Positions 1 through 12,059 of a stretch of 64,000 bases of DNA are shown here, piece by piece (position 1 is the stretch's first letter; each line of letters begins with the position of its first letter). The stretch covers positions 36,928,576 to 36,992,575 of the forward strand of contig NC_053043.1 in assembly GCF_003473485.1 (NCBI RefSeq), read 5' to 3'. The translations under genes and the position numbers were made by a program. Under the pieces are notes generated by a model that was given only the letters and a program-made list of their open reading frames with translations, made no database searches and was not told where the DNA came from. This DNA is from Medicago truncatula. Its lineage: Eukaryota > Streptophyta > Magnoliopsida > Fabales > Fabaceae.

Positions 1-2438
1 CCTCCGCCGTGTCAGAAAACTCAATTGTAGCATTTTATCCTTTTTCTTCATTTGGGTGAGTTCTATCTTTTTGCTCTTCTCTAAAAACAATTTAATATTT
101 GTGAAATGAATATTGCATAGAAGAAATATTAGTATGGAAGAATAAGTAGAAGTGGGGAACGTGTTTATGAATGTATGCAGGGCTGTCAATACATAGAACA
201 GAAAAAAATGGTGGATCCATCTGTATGATGGAACGAATTAATTTTTTTATATGCTATGATTCCTTTAAATTGTAGAATGGAAACCAAGCTAACTAATGTC
301 TTTTTTAGTCTAAAGTTAGATTTTATGGAGTGGTCTCTAAATTTTGCTATCACTATTAGTTATTGCATTGCTATTAATGTTGACAATATGACCGAGTTCT
401 CTCTGCAGACACAATATCTAGTGGAAAATAGCAAGTGTAGTGGGTGGGATATAGCTAGCTATATCACAAATTAAGAAGACACAAGTAGTATGTTCGGTAT
501 TTTTATTTTTAAGGACTTTTATATATTTTATGGTTTTTGAAGAAGCCATCAAATTAAGCATGTTGTGTTTGTTTGATTGATGTTTTTAAATATGCCAAAT
601 TCAGATGATTTTAGTAATTTATGAATTAGAAAGCTTGTGTTTAATTTTTAAAGAATATTATGTTAAGTTGTTTTTGATCAAAGTGATGTTTAATTTGCAA
701 ATTTATCCGTGTATTAAATGTGTGTCTATTATGTTTAATCTAGCTCTACTGTGCTAAATCCATCTTCAATGAGGGGAACTTAGTTCCACCATTCTTCACT
801 CTGTTGTAAATTTGAGCCTTGTCAATTTGTCTATCGATTTTGAACTTTGTATGCTCCTTTTATGTGTTAATTGGCACACCTATGTTGTGATTTGTGAACT
901 TTTCCATCAATTTTGGATTGGGATGCCATGTTTGTGAGTTTTGGTTTGGTCTAAAATGGTCTGGCCGGGCATCTGGTCTGATGGAGCTTTCAGTCCATTG
1001 GCATTTCTGTAGCATTTGATTGATATAGGACAGTGGCTGCATTTCTATTAAATGGATTAAAATAGCACATATCTTTGAAGTCTTTCAGTAGCATTTGATT
1101 TTAGTGTTGACTCTGTTTGATTTTAGTGTTGACTATGTAGAGAAATGTGAATTTAGAACAAAACTTGTTATAGATAATTGTCTTTCATATCTTTGCTTCA
1201 AACACTTGGAACATTTAGATGCCAGTATAGTCATTTGTGAACTTAGCTAAGGATCCGTGAACCATCACAGTTGAGAGGAACTTTGGTGTAGTTAGTAACA
1301 GAGTCACGAAAATTCAAGTATCATCATATTGTTAGAGAACTGCAAAGTTGTAATTCTGAAATTTTCAAACTCTTATCTGATATGTTATCTTCAGATGGGA
1401 AACTACGTAAGGAAAAATGAATTGAAAAAGCGCAGAGAAAAGGAATTGATAGAAGACTTGCTACTATACAAGTAAGACTCAACGACATACATAATTGTTT
1501 TCCTTGGTTTCTTTCTTTCTTTCTATTTAATTTTCCTTCATTTATCTTGCCCTGGACATTTCATAATGGAGCTATATTTTTCTTGTGTGTGTGTTTTTGG
1601 GAACTGAAAATGTATTGTTTTCTATCTTGAAATCACTTTGTTATGGATACCCAGTTGGTTTTTGGGCTGGTCGGTATTTTGGGCTCTGCAATGTTTATGG
1701 GATTTTCTCTGTTAGTGGAACTGCACTCTCGTTCTTCTTTAGTTTGGAGTAGCTTCTGTTATTGCCTTAGTCGCTTCAGGCCGCTGCTATTTCTTTGTAG
1801 CTGATGTTGTAGGTTGTTCAATTGTTTTTTTTTTTTTTTTTGTAGCATTTAGTTCCCTCTGGTCTCAAATGGGAGGGTAGTGGCTGTTCTCTAGTGTTGA
1901 GGTTTAGAGTTCCTCTGCTCTTGAACCTTTTAGAAACAATGTTTTAAGTTAAGCTATAATTCAATTTTTAGGACATAATGTTTTAAGTTAAGCTATAATT
2001 CAATTTTTAGGTTTGTGTTTTTGTTTTGTTGAAGTTAATTTGTATAATTTGTTGAAGTTAATTTTAAAATGTTTTTTTTTTAAATTATTTTAATTATTAA
2101 ATTTTAATATTTTGATTTTTTAAACATTTAAAATACATTTTTTTTTTTAATATTCGTACACATTTTGCCAGGGGTTAATCCCCGGCATGGTTTGAAAAGG
2201 ACTGATGTGACCAGAATGCGTCAGAAAAGCCTGCTATCATGCAGACACAATTTGCCAGGGGTTGAGCCAGGGCCTGTGCCAGGAGCGCATTTTCCAGGAG
2301 CTAAACCCCTGGTAGGATCATTTGCGATGAGCAGATTTGCTGGTGATTCTGCTCCTGGCAAACGTCCATTTGCCAAGGCTTTATGCATTTTGCTAGGGCT
2401 TCTGCCCCTGGCAAATTACCAGATTTCTTGTAGTGGAT
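1..2438. mobile_element. CACTA (En/Spm-like) transposon, terminal part; other end lies outside the window
   Basis: The segment ends at 2427-2438 with TTTCTTGTAGTG, the reverse complement of the CACTA terminus CACTACAAGAAA. From 2160 to 2420 it carries many direct and inverted copies of TTTGCCAGGGGC-like words, which are the dense subterminal repeats expected of CACTA elements. The body (about 720-1060) is homologous, in inverted orientation, to 40960-41190 inside the second CACTA end at 39646. No intact transposase is visible. A possible exon sits at 1394-1470, between an acceptor-like TTCAG and a GTAAGA donor, with a Lys/Glu-rich product; I do not recognise it. The long open frame over 2165-2722 is a fusion of the terminal repeat with unrelated flanking DNA, not a gene. 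Confidence 0.8.
1939..2011. repeat. Tandem duplication of a 39-bp unit
   Basis: Two direct copies of a 39-bp AT-rich unit (starting ATGTTTTAAGTTAAGC at 1939 and 1978) lie side by side within the CACTA-derived segment. The copies are near identical, so the duplication looks recent. Confidence 0.85.
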
Positions 2439-3200
2439 CCATTCATGTTGAAACTTCCGTTAGTGTTAAAACTTTGCATGTTAATTTTGGTGTGTCCCAA
2501 CTTGGTGTCAATGAAGTTGACACGGCTCATTTCTTTTCAAGCCAAGTTACATGGAAAGATAAAGAAGACATGCTTAGTTCGATACGGCGACAAGCAAATA
2601 GGGCCGGATTTACAGTTGGTATAAAAAGATCCAGCATACAGAATCCAATGTTGGAGTTGATGTGTGAAAGGAGTGGTGATCACAAAGTATCCAAGAAAAG
2701 ATTGAAGCATGAAGCAACATGATCAAGAAACTCCGCGTGTATGTTCAAGTTGCGTGAATATGTTGGTTGACGCTCCCGGACATGGGTCACATCATTGTAA
2801 CTTATTGTAATATGGTTGTAGTGGAGTTGACAAATCACGAAATTGGAATCTCTGAGATTTGTTTTTTTCCCAATTAGAGGTAGGCCACCACGTAACCCAA
2901 AAATTCATATAATGTGTCTTAACTTAATCCCTAATTATTTTGTTCTTGTTTTTTTTTAAAGATGGTTGTCCACCACCTCCATCATCTTCAGAGTTGAAGC
3001 TACACAAGAGACAAGAGGCATCATCATGGGAATTTGATTTTCTGGATCAAGAAACTTGGTTCCGAGACCTCATGAACATTAAAAAGGAGATACACAGTCA
3101 CCACTAAAAAGAGTCAAACCGAGTCAATCCGATTTTGTGTGACATTCCTGAAAAAGTAAAGGAACAATTTAAAGTTATTGCAGAAGATGAGGATGATTGA
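2439..3200 (+). pseudogene. Transposase-derived relic, FAR1/MULE-like N-terminal domain
   Basis: Directly after the CACTA terminus an open frame to the stop at 2722 encodes a segment with W-x2-KEDMLSSIRRQANRAG followed by LMCERSGDHK. That resembles the DNA-binding N-terminus seen in FAR1-related proteins and Mutator-like transposases (a Trp, then an amphipathic helix, a Ser, then Cys-Glu-Arg). A second coding-like piece starts at an acceptor near 2962 (DGCPPPPSSSELKLHKRQ). It runs on through one in-frame TAA near 3103 and reads open to a TGA at 3200, ending in an acidic stretch. There is no start codon, the parts are split and one nonsense codon is present, so this is a fragment. It probably served as target DNA for the CACTA insertion. 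The assignment to FAR1/MULE is by motif resemblance only. Confidence 0.4.
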
Positions 3201-5229
3201 ATTATGTTAGATGGAATATGACATTTTTTTTTTGTCGGTGTTCATCCTTTTATTGGGTCGATAGTACATCGACATATTTTTTGTGGTAGATAATGTAAAA
3301 CCATTTTTTGTGGCAAATATATAACTAACCTTTTATAGATATATATATAAATATTTGACTTTTATGTGGTGGACAAAGCACCAACAATTTTCTTGGTTTT
3401 TAATGTTCCGCATTTAATATAAATATGTTTATGTTTTGACAATAATCTACTTTACCTTTCACGTGTCTCGGGCTGTACAAATTGAAGTTCATGTCCAATA
3501 CTCCGCTTTCAAGAAGACGATTAAAGTTTTTTTTTAACTCCGACCGACACAATGGATGAGTTGAAGAAACAACTTAACAAATATTATCCATCTTGGTGAA
3601 TATCATACTACATCTCATGTATTTGTACAAGTACCATGTGTAGATTTGGGGGTGGATAAAGATGAATTTATGTTTAGGTCGATGGTTAAAAATAATGTGC
3701 TATATCTCTGTGTTTGTTCCAACTGCAGCTGCCCATATTGTATGTAGAGATTTGATGTCATTTTACAGGCTTTTAACTTTATTCGTGTATTGTTGTGTAA
3801 TGTGTTGTCTAATGTTTCATTTTTGTTAAATTTCAAACATTCGTGTAATGTTAACGTAATGTCAAATTGATTTAATGCTAATGAATTATGATAGATTATA
3901 TAATGTGGTTGCTTATGACTTGGTATAGTTAGTGTATTGATTTTACTTCCTCTGGGATTGTCATTCTAAATTACAAGTCAAAGACAGACCGAAAATTGGC
4001 TTGGTAGAGTTGACAACATGTCAGTCTGCATAACGGATAGCAATGGGAGTTAACTGCCGTTGAAGAGAAGGCGAACTGAAGTTAACTATTGTTGCGATCA
4101 CGGAACGGTAGTTAGCTGCAGCTGTGGTCAAATGCTTAATTTCCATGTGTTTTTTTTTTTAGCAATTTTACAAGTGGAACAACAATTTTTCTTTGTTTAT
4201 TGATCTTTAAAGTCTATATGGGTCTTGGATCTTTCAATTCCATTGCTCCATGTAGAGAGAGACTTCCTTAATCTCAAAAGGTCCAAACCATTAAGATTTT
4301 AACTTGCTTGAGACTGATAGGTACATCAAATTATCCAAAATACCCTCAATCAATAATTACCTACCGTTCAAACAATTAACTACAATTTTGAAGCGAATGG
4401 TAGTTAATTATCGTTGAATAGATACATGTGAGCAATTGTTAGATGCCTAAAAAACAAACCTCTGATCGTTATAGGTCTTGGTTCTCTTGGTGATTGTTAC
4501 ATTCTCATACATCATGAGACTAATCTCCTCAAGTTCATTGAGCCAAAATGTCCTGTGTTTCCTTTCATAGGTAAGTAGCATGACTTTCCAGTTGATATGG
4601 AGATAGTCTCAAAGGTGTCTTATATGCAGTTTATACGTCCACAAGGCCTCATCTAGCTTTTCTGATCAATCCGTAACAGTTTTTTTTTTCTTTCAGGATT
4701 CTCTTAACTTCATATTAATTGGTCCACTAGTTTGTGGGTGATAACTCGCACTCCAAGTCTAAAAATTATGTACATAAAATTCACCACAATTTGGAAATCA
4801 TTGAATACTGCTACAACTTCCTCAAACACATTTGAAGCACATAAACCTTTTTAAACATAAAAGAAACATACATCAATTACAACAAAGATACATGAAAGCA
4901 TAATAAAAGCTATCACAGTTTTAGGAATCTCTCTGGATAAAACTGAGAATGTACTCATTGGTATCAAAAACAATCTTTGCATAACCAGAAAGCAAGCAAA
5001 AAGTACTAATAATATTCTCACATTTGTTGACCAGAAAATCATATTCTCACATTCTCCACCATGCATCCAAATATATACTTAGTCTAAGTCACTTTTAACT
5101 ATTACAAGAAAATAATATGATCGAAGAACCATGACAACCGAGAAACAGTTAATTTGTTGACCAGAAAATGTTACAAGTGAACAATGAAACATCCTAGTTA
5201 CATGCAAAAGCTTATTCAGCTAGCTATAT
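3201..5229. other. Intergenic AT-rich DNA without recognisable gene
   Basis: I see no coding frame with plausible composition here. Small open frames at 3615-3836 and 4851-5066 on minus are low-complexity shadows. The right end is the probable 3' untranslated and terminator region of the BASS1-like gene that stops at 5230. Confidence 0.6.
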
Positions 5230-8200
5230 TCAGTTCTTCTTCTCAGGAGGCACAGAGCGTCTCCACATTCCAGCCAAGATGCTACCAAAGATAGAGTGAC
5301 ACACACTTGAAACAGCACACGGTACTGTTGTTAGGGGATCTCCAAAGTGCTTGGCAGCCAGAACTACGCCGAGAACTGAGTTCTACAATATCGAGTGTAA
5401 AGAAACGAGTAAACTTATGCAGAATTGATCAAGGACCGCGAAAAGGTTTATCAACTAGCAAACTTCCTATGCTTAAAATTGTGATCACAGAATATTAAAT
5501 TTACCTGCATGCCAACTTCAATGGATATAGTTCGCGATGATGCCACATCTAGCCCAAGCATTCTAGCAAGAATGTACCCGAAGAAAAAACCAGAAGCATG
5601 AAGAAGGCAGGAAGCTAAGATCACCTGCCCACCAGACATTAGGATTGCAGAAGAACTCTGTGCAATTGCATTTCCACATAAAACTGCCACAGTTGCTACA
5701 GCCAAGGGTGGCATCAATGGAGACACAAGTTTAACAAGAGGTTGGAAATACTGATTCAGTAGTGCACCAGCCAATACAGGAAAAAGCACAACCTGTTTAT
5801 AGAGAATGAAGAGAGAATTTAATTTTGGTAACAATGACAAGGAAAAGGTACAATATTTGCAACGGAAAGCTAACCTGTAATGTCGAGATCAATAAACCGG
5901 CTGCATCCACAGCAACATATTTACCAGCTAGTTTGGCTGTAAGAAAAGGAGTCATGATCTGCAATTTTAAGTAGTAAACGAATCAATGTGAAAAGTTGTT
6001 TACAAATAAAAGTACTATACTATCGCTAATATAACAACTGAGTTTGATACACACCCTTTCCCCCAAGGTTATTTTTTACCCTTTTCCTGATATTGTGTAG
6101 CCATTTTGAAGAGCTGAATAAAGCAAAATAAAACTAAAATGCCATACACAGTATGAAAAGTTTATACAATCTCAACAGATTTTTATGGTAGGTATCTTTG
6201 ATAATGGGTTAATGCATGATTTCAAGTCTTCTCAAAACTACTAAATCTAATAAACCACTATGAAAAGTTAAAACAAAAAAATCTCGCAATACGAAATCCA
6301 TATGGCACCATTTCTATTTGATTGCAATTCCTTCCAGTACCATATTTTCTCATCAACATTGTACATCAAGTTGGAAAACCAAATATAGAACTAAAACCAT
6401 TATAAAAATATACTAACCACGGCCGAAAGAGTGCTAGCAGCTGTCATTACAACGGAAAGCGCCACGTTTCCACTAGCAAAATAAATAGATCATCAGACTA
6501 CCCTGCTACTCAAATCTATTAATCAACTATTCATTGGAATAAGAGTTATGTACCGTGCAAGATATGTTACAATATTACTAGCCGTGCCTGCAAGCAAACA
6601 AAGACTACATATATTAGGTTAAGGATAGAGAGAAAGCATAAAGCACCAGCTACATAATACCAAATGTGTTGCAACCAAAGACTACATAGAATACGTTACA
6701 GGTAGACAGAAAGCATAAACACCAATACAATGTGAGGCAACCAATACTAGATAAGATAGATGTTAATGGTAGACTAAAACTCGTACCCCCTGGACAGCAC
6801 CCAACTAATATTAAACCAGCTGCATAATGTGATGGAAGATTTAAGAGTTTGCTTATAAAAAATGCAGATAATGGCATCACCTGAAAATTGTCAGAAAGGT
6901 CTCATCAAGTTAAACAAGTTAGACTGCTATAAAACATGCAAACTAATATGCTGCGAGCACCACAATCACAGTTGCATTAACTGCATCCGTTCACAAACTC
7001 TATTTTTTTTTATCAAGAATTGCATCTACAATTGCATTCATTATTTAAAACCTTGACAATATCATTGTCAATTTGTCATCCCTAGTATTTGTGTATGGAT
7101 ACAGGTGAAAATGGACATAAACTTCAGTCATCACATAAAACAACCTTTTGTGTTATCCCTTTTTCAAAAAACAAATCATTTTATTGTTTTCCAATACAAA
7201 TGTTTAAATCAGAAATGAAATTTTCACACGAAAATTTGACAACAAATTACGACAACAATTTAAATACTTAACGCAGTTCAAATACTACATTTGATGGATA
7301 GTTAATGAATATAACAAGGTGCCACAATTGATAAATCATCGAATGAACGTAATTAACCACAATTTTAAACGTCATTAATCACAATTATTTAGTGTTCAAA
7401 TATACACGATATCCATTAACCATCCAAATTATGTTCAAAATATATATGATTTTCAGGCGTTAATATACATGATATTCAATAACCACAATTTGTGTTCAAT
7501 TATACATTCAAAGATTGTGGTTAAAAACATTCAAAATTACCATTAATTGTGTTTAATAGATTACTATTGAATTGTGATACCTTTGTTATATCCATTAATA
7601 TCGGCTAAACGCAATTATCCATGTATTTAAACTACATTGACAAAAGAAAAACTACATTAATCATCCAAATCCAAATTGAATTATAAAATTGCTGTCTAAT
7701 TTTGTGTCAGAATAACAAAAATCATTTTAAAAATAAGAAACAATGAGTAAACCATAAAATTAGTCCCAAACTTTGTAGGTCACTCTAAAATAGATCCATG
7801 TTATTATGATTATGAATATTTCATAAAGCTCCCTGACTCTATTAAATTGTCAAATTGGTCCCTATATTTAATTACTTACTATCAATCACTTCCCTATATA
7901 ACTCATTTGGGTTGACTATTGTATTGGCTTGTGGGTTGTGCTCCTCTCAAGGTCTCAAGTTTGATTCTCTCTTATGCCAATTTCGGTGGGCTAGTCCATA
8001 CAGAGCTTTGCAAAAGTTGCAAAGCTCTGACACTAAATGGGGCCCTGCAAGTGGACGGTGGGATTGGACCCCTCGTGTTAGTTGCTCTTTGGACCGGATA
8101 CTGAGTTTTCACAACAACAAAAAAAATAAAAATACATATGATGTACCTATATTTTAATCATTTCCTATCAATTTAGTCTCTAACATTACGATCGAATTTG

Positions 8201-8916
8201 GTCCCTGACTCTTAGCAAGATCAAATGATCAATATTTGTAGCATTTGCAAAACTATGATATCTTTTTGAAATATTCATAATCTCATAGACCTATTTCAGA
8301 GCGCCCTACAAAGCCGGTGATGGATTTAGTGGTCTACTCAATAAACAACATAGCATGTGTAATCAAAACAAGGTAAACAATGAAAGGTACAACAACATAA
8401 ACAGTATCAAGGTATACAGAAACTAACCGAATATTGAAGAAAAAAACCAGAAAGAACTTCTTTAGGCATAGAAAGAGCAGAACGAAGATCATCAAGAGTC
8501 AAAGTCATACCCATACCAAGCATAATTACACTAAGTCCCACAATACTCAATTTATCAGTAACCCAATTAAACGAACTTGGTCTCATCAAACCCAACACAC
8601 ACCCAATTGTAACCCATAACGGAAACGCTGTCGATATCGCCTCACCGGAAACTTCAACCCATTCTCTAATACTCCTCCCACCTGCATTTGCACTCTCTCC
8701 GTTCGACGAAATGCCGCAACGAAGTGGGCCAAGAATTCTGGGGGATTTTGATGTGGAAGAGATTAATGGTGATTGAGGTTGAAGATTTTGTAGTGTGATT
8801 TGGGAACATGGTTTAGTTCGATGGAAAATAGGGTTTAGATTTGAAAATTTTGTTCTTAAATTGAAATTGATGAGTGTGTTTGGAAGTGAAGAGTATGATG
8901 CGATTGATGTTTGCAT
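5230..8916 (-). CDS. BASS1: Plastid sodium/metabolite cotransporter, BASS1-type (copy a)
   Basis: The gene reads as seven exons on minus: 8916-8428, 6880-6787, 6587-6554, 6472-6418, 5958-5875, 5792-5505 and 5382-5230. All introns are GT..AG and the joined frame of 399 codons is open, giving 398 aa, close to Arabidopsis BASS1. Residues 1 to about 75 are Ser/Thr/Asn-rich with few acids, a chloroplast transit peptide. The rest is the bile acid:sodium symporter fold with about nine or ten membrane segments. It includes [20 protein letters not shown] and, at 339-348, [10 protein letters not shown], where Glu344 and Gln348 match the Na2-site Glu/Gln pair of bacterial ASBT homologues. Family members sit in the inner plastid envelope; Arabidopsis BASS1 has been linked to pantoate transport, which I only carry over as a possibility. 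The large first intron (6881-8427) holds nested repeats. A paralogue lies at 48596-51605. Confidence 0.93.
7755..8325. mobile_element. Non-autonomous TIR element in BASS1a intron 1
   Basis: The left arm beginning TTTGTAGGTCACTCTAAAAT (about 7775) is repeated in inverted form at about 8265-8315 (TTGTAGGGCGCTCTGAAATA when read on minus). Both arms continue into a shared ATTATGAATATTTCA stretch and a 'CCCTGACTCT' word. This is a degenerate terminal-inverted-repeat element without coding capacity. It encloses a SINE-like insertion, so the two events are nested. Exact ends and target duplication are not resolved. Confidence 0.55.
7905..8112 (+). mobile_element. tRNA-derived SINE-like insertion
   Basis: The sequence has a box-A-like start (GGGTTGACTATTGTATTGG), then about 40 bp later a box-B-like GTCTCAAGTTTGATTCTC. 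It continues as a GC-richer body unlike its AT-rich host and ends near an A-rich tail (AACAACAAAAAAAATAAAAA). This fits a plant SINE transcribed by polymerase III. The open frames across it are shadows. Confidence 0.45.
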
Positions 8917-9582
8917 TGTTGTTGTCTTTTGTTTTGAACTCCAGTGTCCACCTCGTCTCTTCTAGTACTTTACTTAGTTCAATAATTTAATTTACGATCA
9001 TGTTAACTTGTGCTCTTAAGTCACATATTAAGCGATTAAAGTAAATAACTTTATATTAGAAAACATAATATTTCAACTTTTAAAAAGTTGAATGTACGAT
9101 TTTTGATATGTTATCCTCATCTTCAAAGTAATGATCGACTTAGTATTTTCTTGATGTCTTATTCCTCCTCAAATTTTATGAAAAGGAGATCATGATCAAG
9201 ATCTCAATCATTTTTGGATTGTTTTTTATAAAAACAAAATATACTCTCATTGTTTAAATTTGAGATGTTACACATACAATCATTATTAAGTTTACATCAA
9301 TCAACAATCCTGTGTTAAATCTAGAAGTAGAATAAATAATTTATCTATAAAGTTATATATTGTCTTTATTTATTAAAATAGCTAATTATATTTATGAAAT
9401 AATGTTTTTTCCATAGTGTTTACGAACGAATGACATTAACATACTTTTGTAATATAATAATACATATTTGAACTTGTCAAAGAAAAACAAATAAAAGTAT
9501 GAGAAAAATTATAAGAGTACCTTCCAATATAATTATACAGTTACAAGTGATATAGAATTATTTTTCAACTTATTTGTTACTT
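8917..9582. other. BASS1a 5' flank and start of the NCR duplication unit
   Basis: Bases 8917-9100 are the upstream region of the BASS1-type gene; no clear TATA box was picked. From about 9110 the sequence is homologous to 14690 onwards. The part next to 9582 is the conserved 3' untranslated region of the NCR gene. Confidence 0.6.
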
Positions 9583-9855
9583 TTACGCACATTCACAAAA
9601 ACCAACAACACACCACACAATTTGAGGAAGTTCACACATATCTCCCGGACATTGAGCATGTGTTGTGCATGGAATAGAATCTGTAATGTTGGATAGAAAT
9701 AAAAGAAATGTTATTAAAAGGTGATGAAATATTTTATAAAAGAGAAATTAGATATTTGAAAATAGTGTTGAAAATTACTTACTACTTTTGGTTGGGACAA
9801 AAAATACACAAAGAAAGATAATAAAAGCATAAAATATATATGAAAGTTGAGCCAT
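9583..9855 (-). CDS. NCR: Nodule-specific cysteine-rich (NCR) peptide 1
   Basis: Two exons on minus (9855-9783 and 9680-9583) join across a 102-bp GT..AG phase-1 intron to give 56 aa. Exon 1 (73 bp) encodes a hydrophobic signal peptide, MAQLSYIFYAFIIFLCVFF and onward to about residue 24, which should send the product to the ER and on to the symbiosome through nodule signal peptidase. Exon 2 carries six cysteines spaced C-x5-C-x4-C-x7-C-x4-C-x-C after a short SIP linker. This is the late-nodulin/NCR family of IRLC legumes, expressed in rhizobium-infected nodule cells where members drive bacteroid differentiation. The mature part has one Asp and two Glu and no Lys or Arg, so this is an anionic NCR. 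It pairs with the gene at 15342 by segmental duplication. The overlapping open frame 9714-9920 is a shadow. Confidence 0.9.
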
Positions 9856-9900
9856 ATTTTTTCTCCTTCGCATGTAATAAGTTGAAAATTCTCTGAGAAC

Positions 9901-9953
9901 TTTATAAGAAAAGTTTTCATGCTATGTCAATTTCAGCTAAATAGTTTTTAGCA
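9901..9953 (-). promoter_or_regulatory. NCR1 promoter: conserved NCR block and TATA box
   Basis: Read on minus, 9952-9911 is GCTAAAAACTATTTAGCTGA followed by ATTGACATAGCATGAAAACT, and TATAAA lies at 9906-9901, 46 bp upstream of the ATG. The same block recurs upstream of every NCR locus in the window, so it is a probable cis-element cluster for nodule expression. That function is inference from conservation. Confidence 0.75.
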
Positions 9954-10639
9954 CTTAGGATTTCCAAGAAACCATTCAAAAAATAGGATTTATTACTAAA
10001 TGTCCCTACAATACGTCAATGTGTCGTGTTTCTAAAATAAAACAAAAAGAAAGAGACTAAATATTTATTTACAAAGTAAAGCAATTTGCCTTACTAAATT
10101 ATCAACAATCCCCGACAACGACGTTAATAACTTGATGAAGAATTTGGAAAGTGCACCAAACTCTTCCCAAATAATAAAGTAGCAGGTCATCCTGTCCAAA
10201 TGGATTGTTGTTTAACTAGGTTATTTATTTAACTTGTTTATAAAAAAAAACTGTAAAATTGTATGGGTTTTCAAGCTTGATTTGTTTGCACAATGAGAGT
10301 ATTTTGATTACATAAAGTAAAAGGATTGATTTAAATGTTTGACGGCGGTTATAATTCTTCGAATCCCCTCTATATTCTTTGTTGGATTAATGCAAGGTCC
10401 AATACCAATAATGAATAAGTACTTGACAAACGATGGTTTTGATATGAAACCATTATCTATCGATAAAATTGTTTATGGTAATTGTGTCTAGACAATGGTG
10501 GTACAAAGAAAGTTCTCAAAGGATGAATTTGATAATTGACAAATTAGTATTATTTTTTATATCACTTATCTCCCAATTATATGTAAATATAATTTCTATT
10601 GCAAAAGTATACAAAAAATTTATTATGTATGTTTCCCAC

Positions 10640-12021
10640 ATCTTTGTAGGTTTTGGACACAACTACATCAATGCGGAACAAAGCGATGCAAGTACACGCG
10701 ATATAAGCCAAGCCATAGCATCACAAAGACATATGGGACAACCCCGATTTGCTAGGCGATCTGAGTAACATGAAAGCAAGCCAAAATAGAGAGTTCCAAG
10801 AACAAAAGCCAAAGGTGGTTCACTAGGCGAGATTTGGTTCGCTAAGCGAGCTAAAACCGTTTCAAGAAATATCTGAACACACCTGGTTTTTCCCTTAATA
10901 TAAGAAAGCTTGATTCATTAGGCAAGCATCATTGCGTCTAGTGCTCCTACACTTGCGGAATCTCTATAAATAAAGATGCAATCATTTATTTTTTATCGAC
11001 CTTCTATTGTTAGTTATGTTATCCAGAATCAAGTAGTGCTTGACTCTTTGGCGTTCAACTTGAATTTCCATACATAATCCTCTGTCAATGTAATTGTTCC
11101 ATTGGAGAAGACTTAAGAAAGGTCTAAACCATCTTGAATTTAATTTTCTAGGAAATAGCTTTAGTTTGGAGTTACAGAGTAAGACTTTCTCCCCTACTTG
11201 GAATTCCTTTTTTTGAATATTGGCATCATGCCATTTATTAACCTTGGACTTGTAACTTCTGCATTTTCATAAGTAATAAGACTATTTTCTTCTAATTCAT
11301 GGAGTTGCAGCATTTTGCGACTCCCAATTATTTGCAAGTCCATGTTAAGTTTCTTTCAAGCCAACAAGGGTTTTTGTTGTAATTCAGATATTCCAAGTGG
11401 TGTTTTGTATGCAGCCTTATGTGCCCATAGATCATCATATAATTGAAGAGACCAATCTTTCCTTGAAGGGTTTATTACTTTTTCCAAAATTCTTTTAATC
11501 TCTCTATTTGATAGCACTCTATTCAACACAGCTTCGAACATTTAGCTACAAAAGTCAGTTCACCCATTACTAATGATAGTTATAGGTGTGCCAAACCTTG
11601 TAAAAATATTCTTAATTAAGAACTTGGTCACTACCTTAATGTCATTAGTGGGAAGTGCCACTACCTATATCCACTTATAAACATAATCAACAACTACAAG
11701 GATATAAATATTGCCAAAGGATGGTGGAAAAGAACCCGAAAAGTCTATACCCAACACATCAAAAAGTTTCACATCAAGGATGCCATGTTGTGGAATCTCT
11801 TGTTTAATTGATAGATTTCCAATTCCTTGGCATCTATTGCAATTTCTTACCATAGTATAAACATCCTTAAAGAGAGTTGGAAAAAGAATAACCTGTTTGA
11901 AGAACTTTTGATGTTGTTCTTTCCACCCCAAAATGTCTTCCATAAGGTGAAGCATGAAAATGTTGACATATTTGAGGAATCTCTTCATCAGAGGCACGTA
12001 GGTATAACAGATGTTAAACAC
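10640..12021 (-). mobile_element. Ty3/gypsy fragment: 3' LTR remnant plus integrase pieces (copy A)
   Basis: The 10640-11050 part has LTR character (GCTAAGCGAGC words, TATA-like CTATAAATAAA near 10965) and lies downstream of inverted pol sequence. On minus, 12021-11665 encodes the start of a retroviral-type integrase: CNRCQGIGN of the HHCC zinc knuckle and FDVLGIDFSGSFPPSFGNIY containing the first catalytic Asp. 11541-11356 encodes the core end ([20 protein letters not shown]). Stops and shifts separate the pieces. RT, RNase H and protease are missing, so the element is truncated and dead. Confidence 0.8.
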
Positions 12022-12059
12022 AATGTTATGACAAATCAGATGTCACATGCGATGTTAGA

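Larger units (their letters stand above)
9110..12010. repeat. Segmental duplication copy A (NCR gene plus truncated gypsy element)
   Basis: This stretch is collinear with 14690-17960. Both copies have the same order: NCR 3' flank, NCR exons, promoter block, several hundred bp of AT-rich spacer, gypsy LTR fragment and inverted pol fragment. Examples of shared words are ATCATGATC..GAGATCTCAAT near 9190 and 14955, and TTTGACGGCGGTTAT near 10338 and 16059. The copies differ by small indels and point changes. The retroelement fragment must therefore predate the duplication. Confidence 0.85.

Noticed and set aside
2165-2722. 185-codon protein
   Set aside because: The first half is CACTA subterminal repeat and the second half an unrelated relic; the frame is a chance fusion across the transposon terminus.
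9714-9920. 68-codon minus-strand frame
   Set aside because: It overlaps NCR1 exon 1 and intron in another phase; the spliced frame with signal peptide and six cysteines is clearly the real product.
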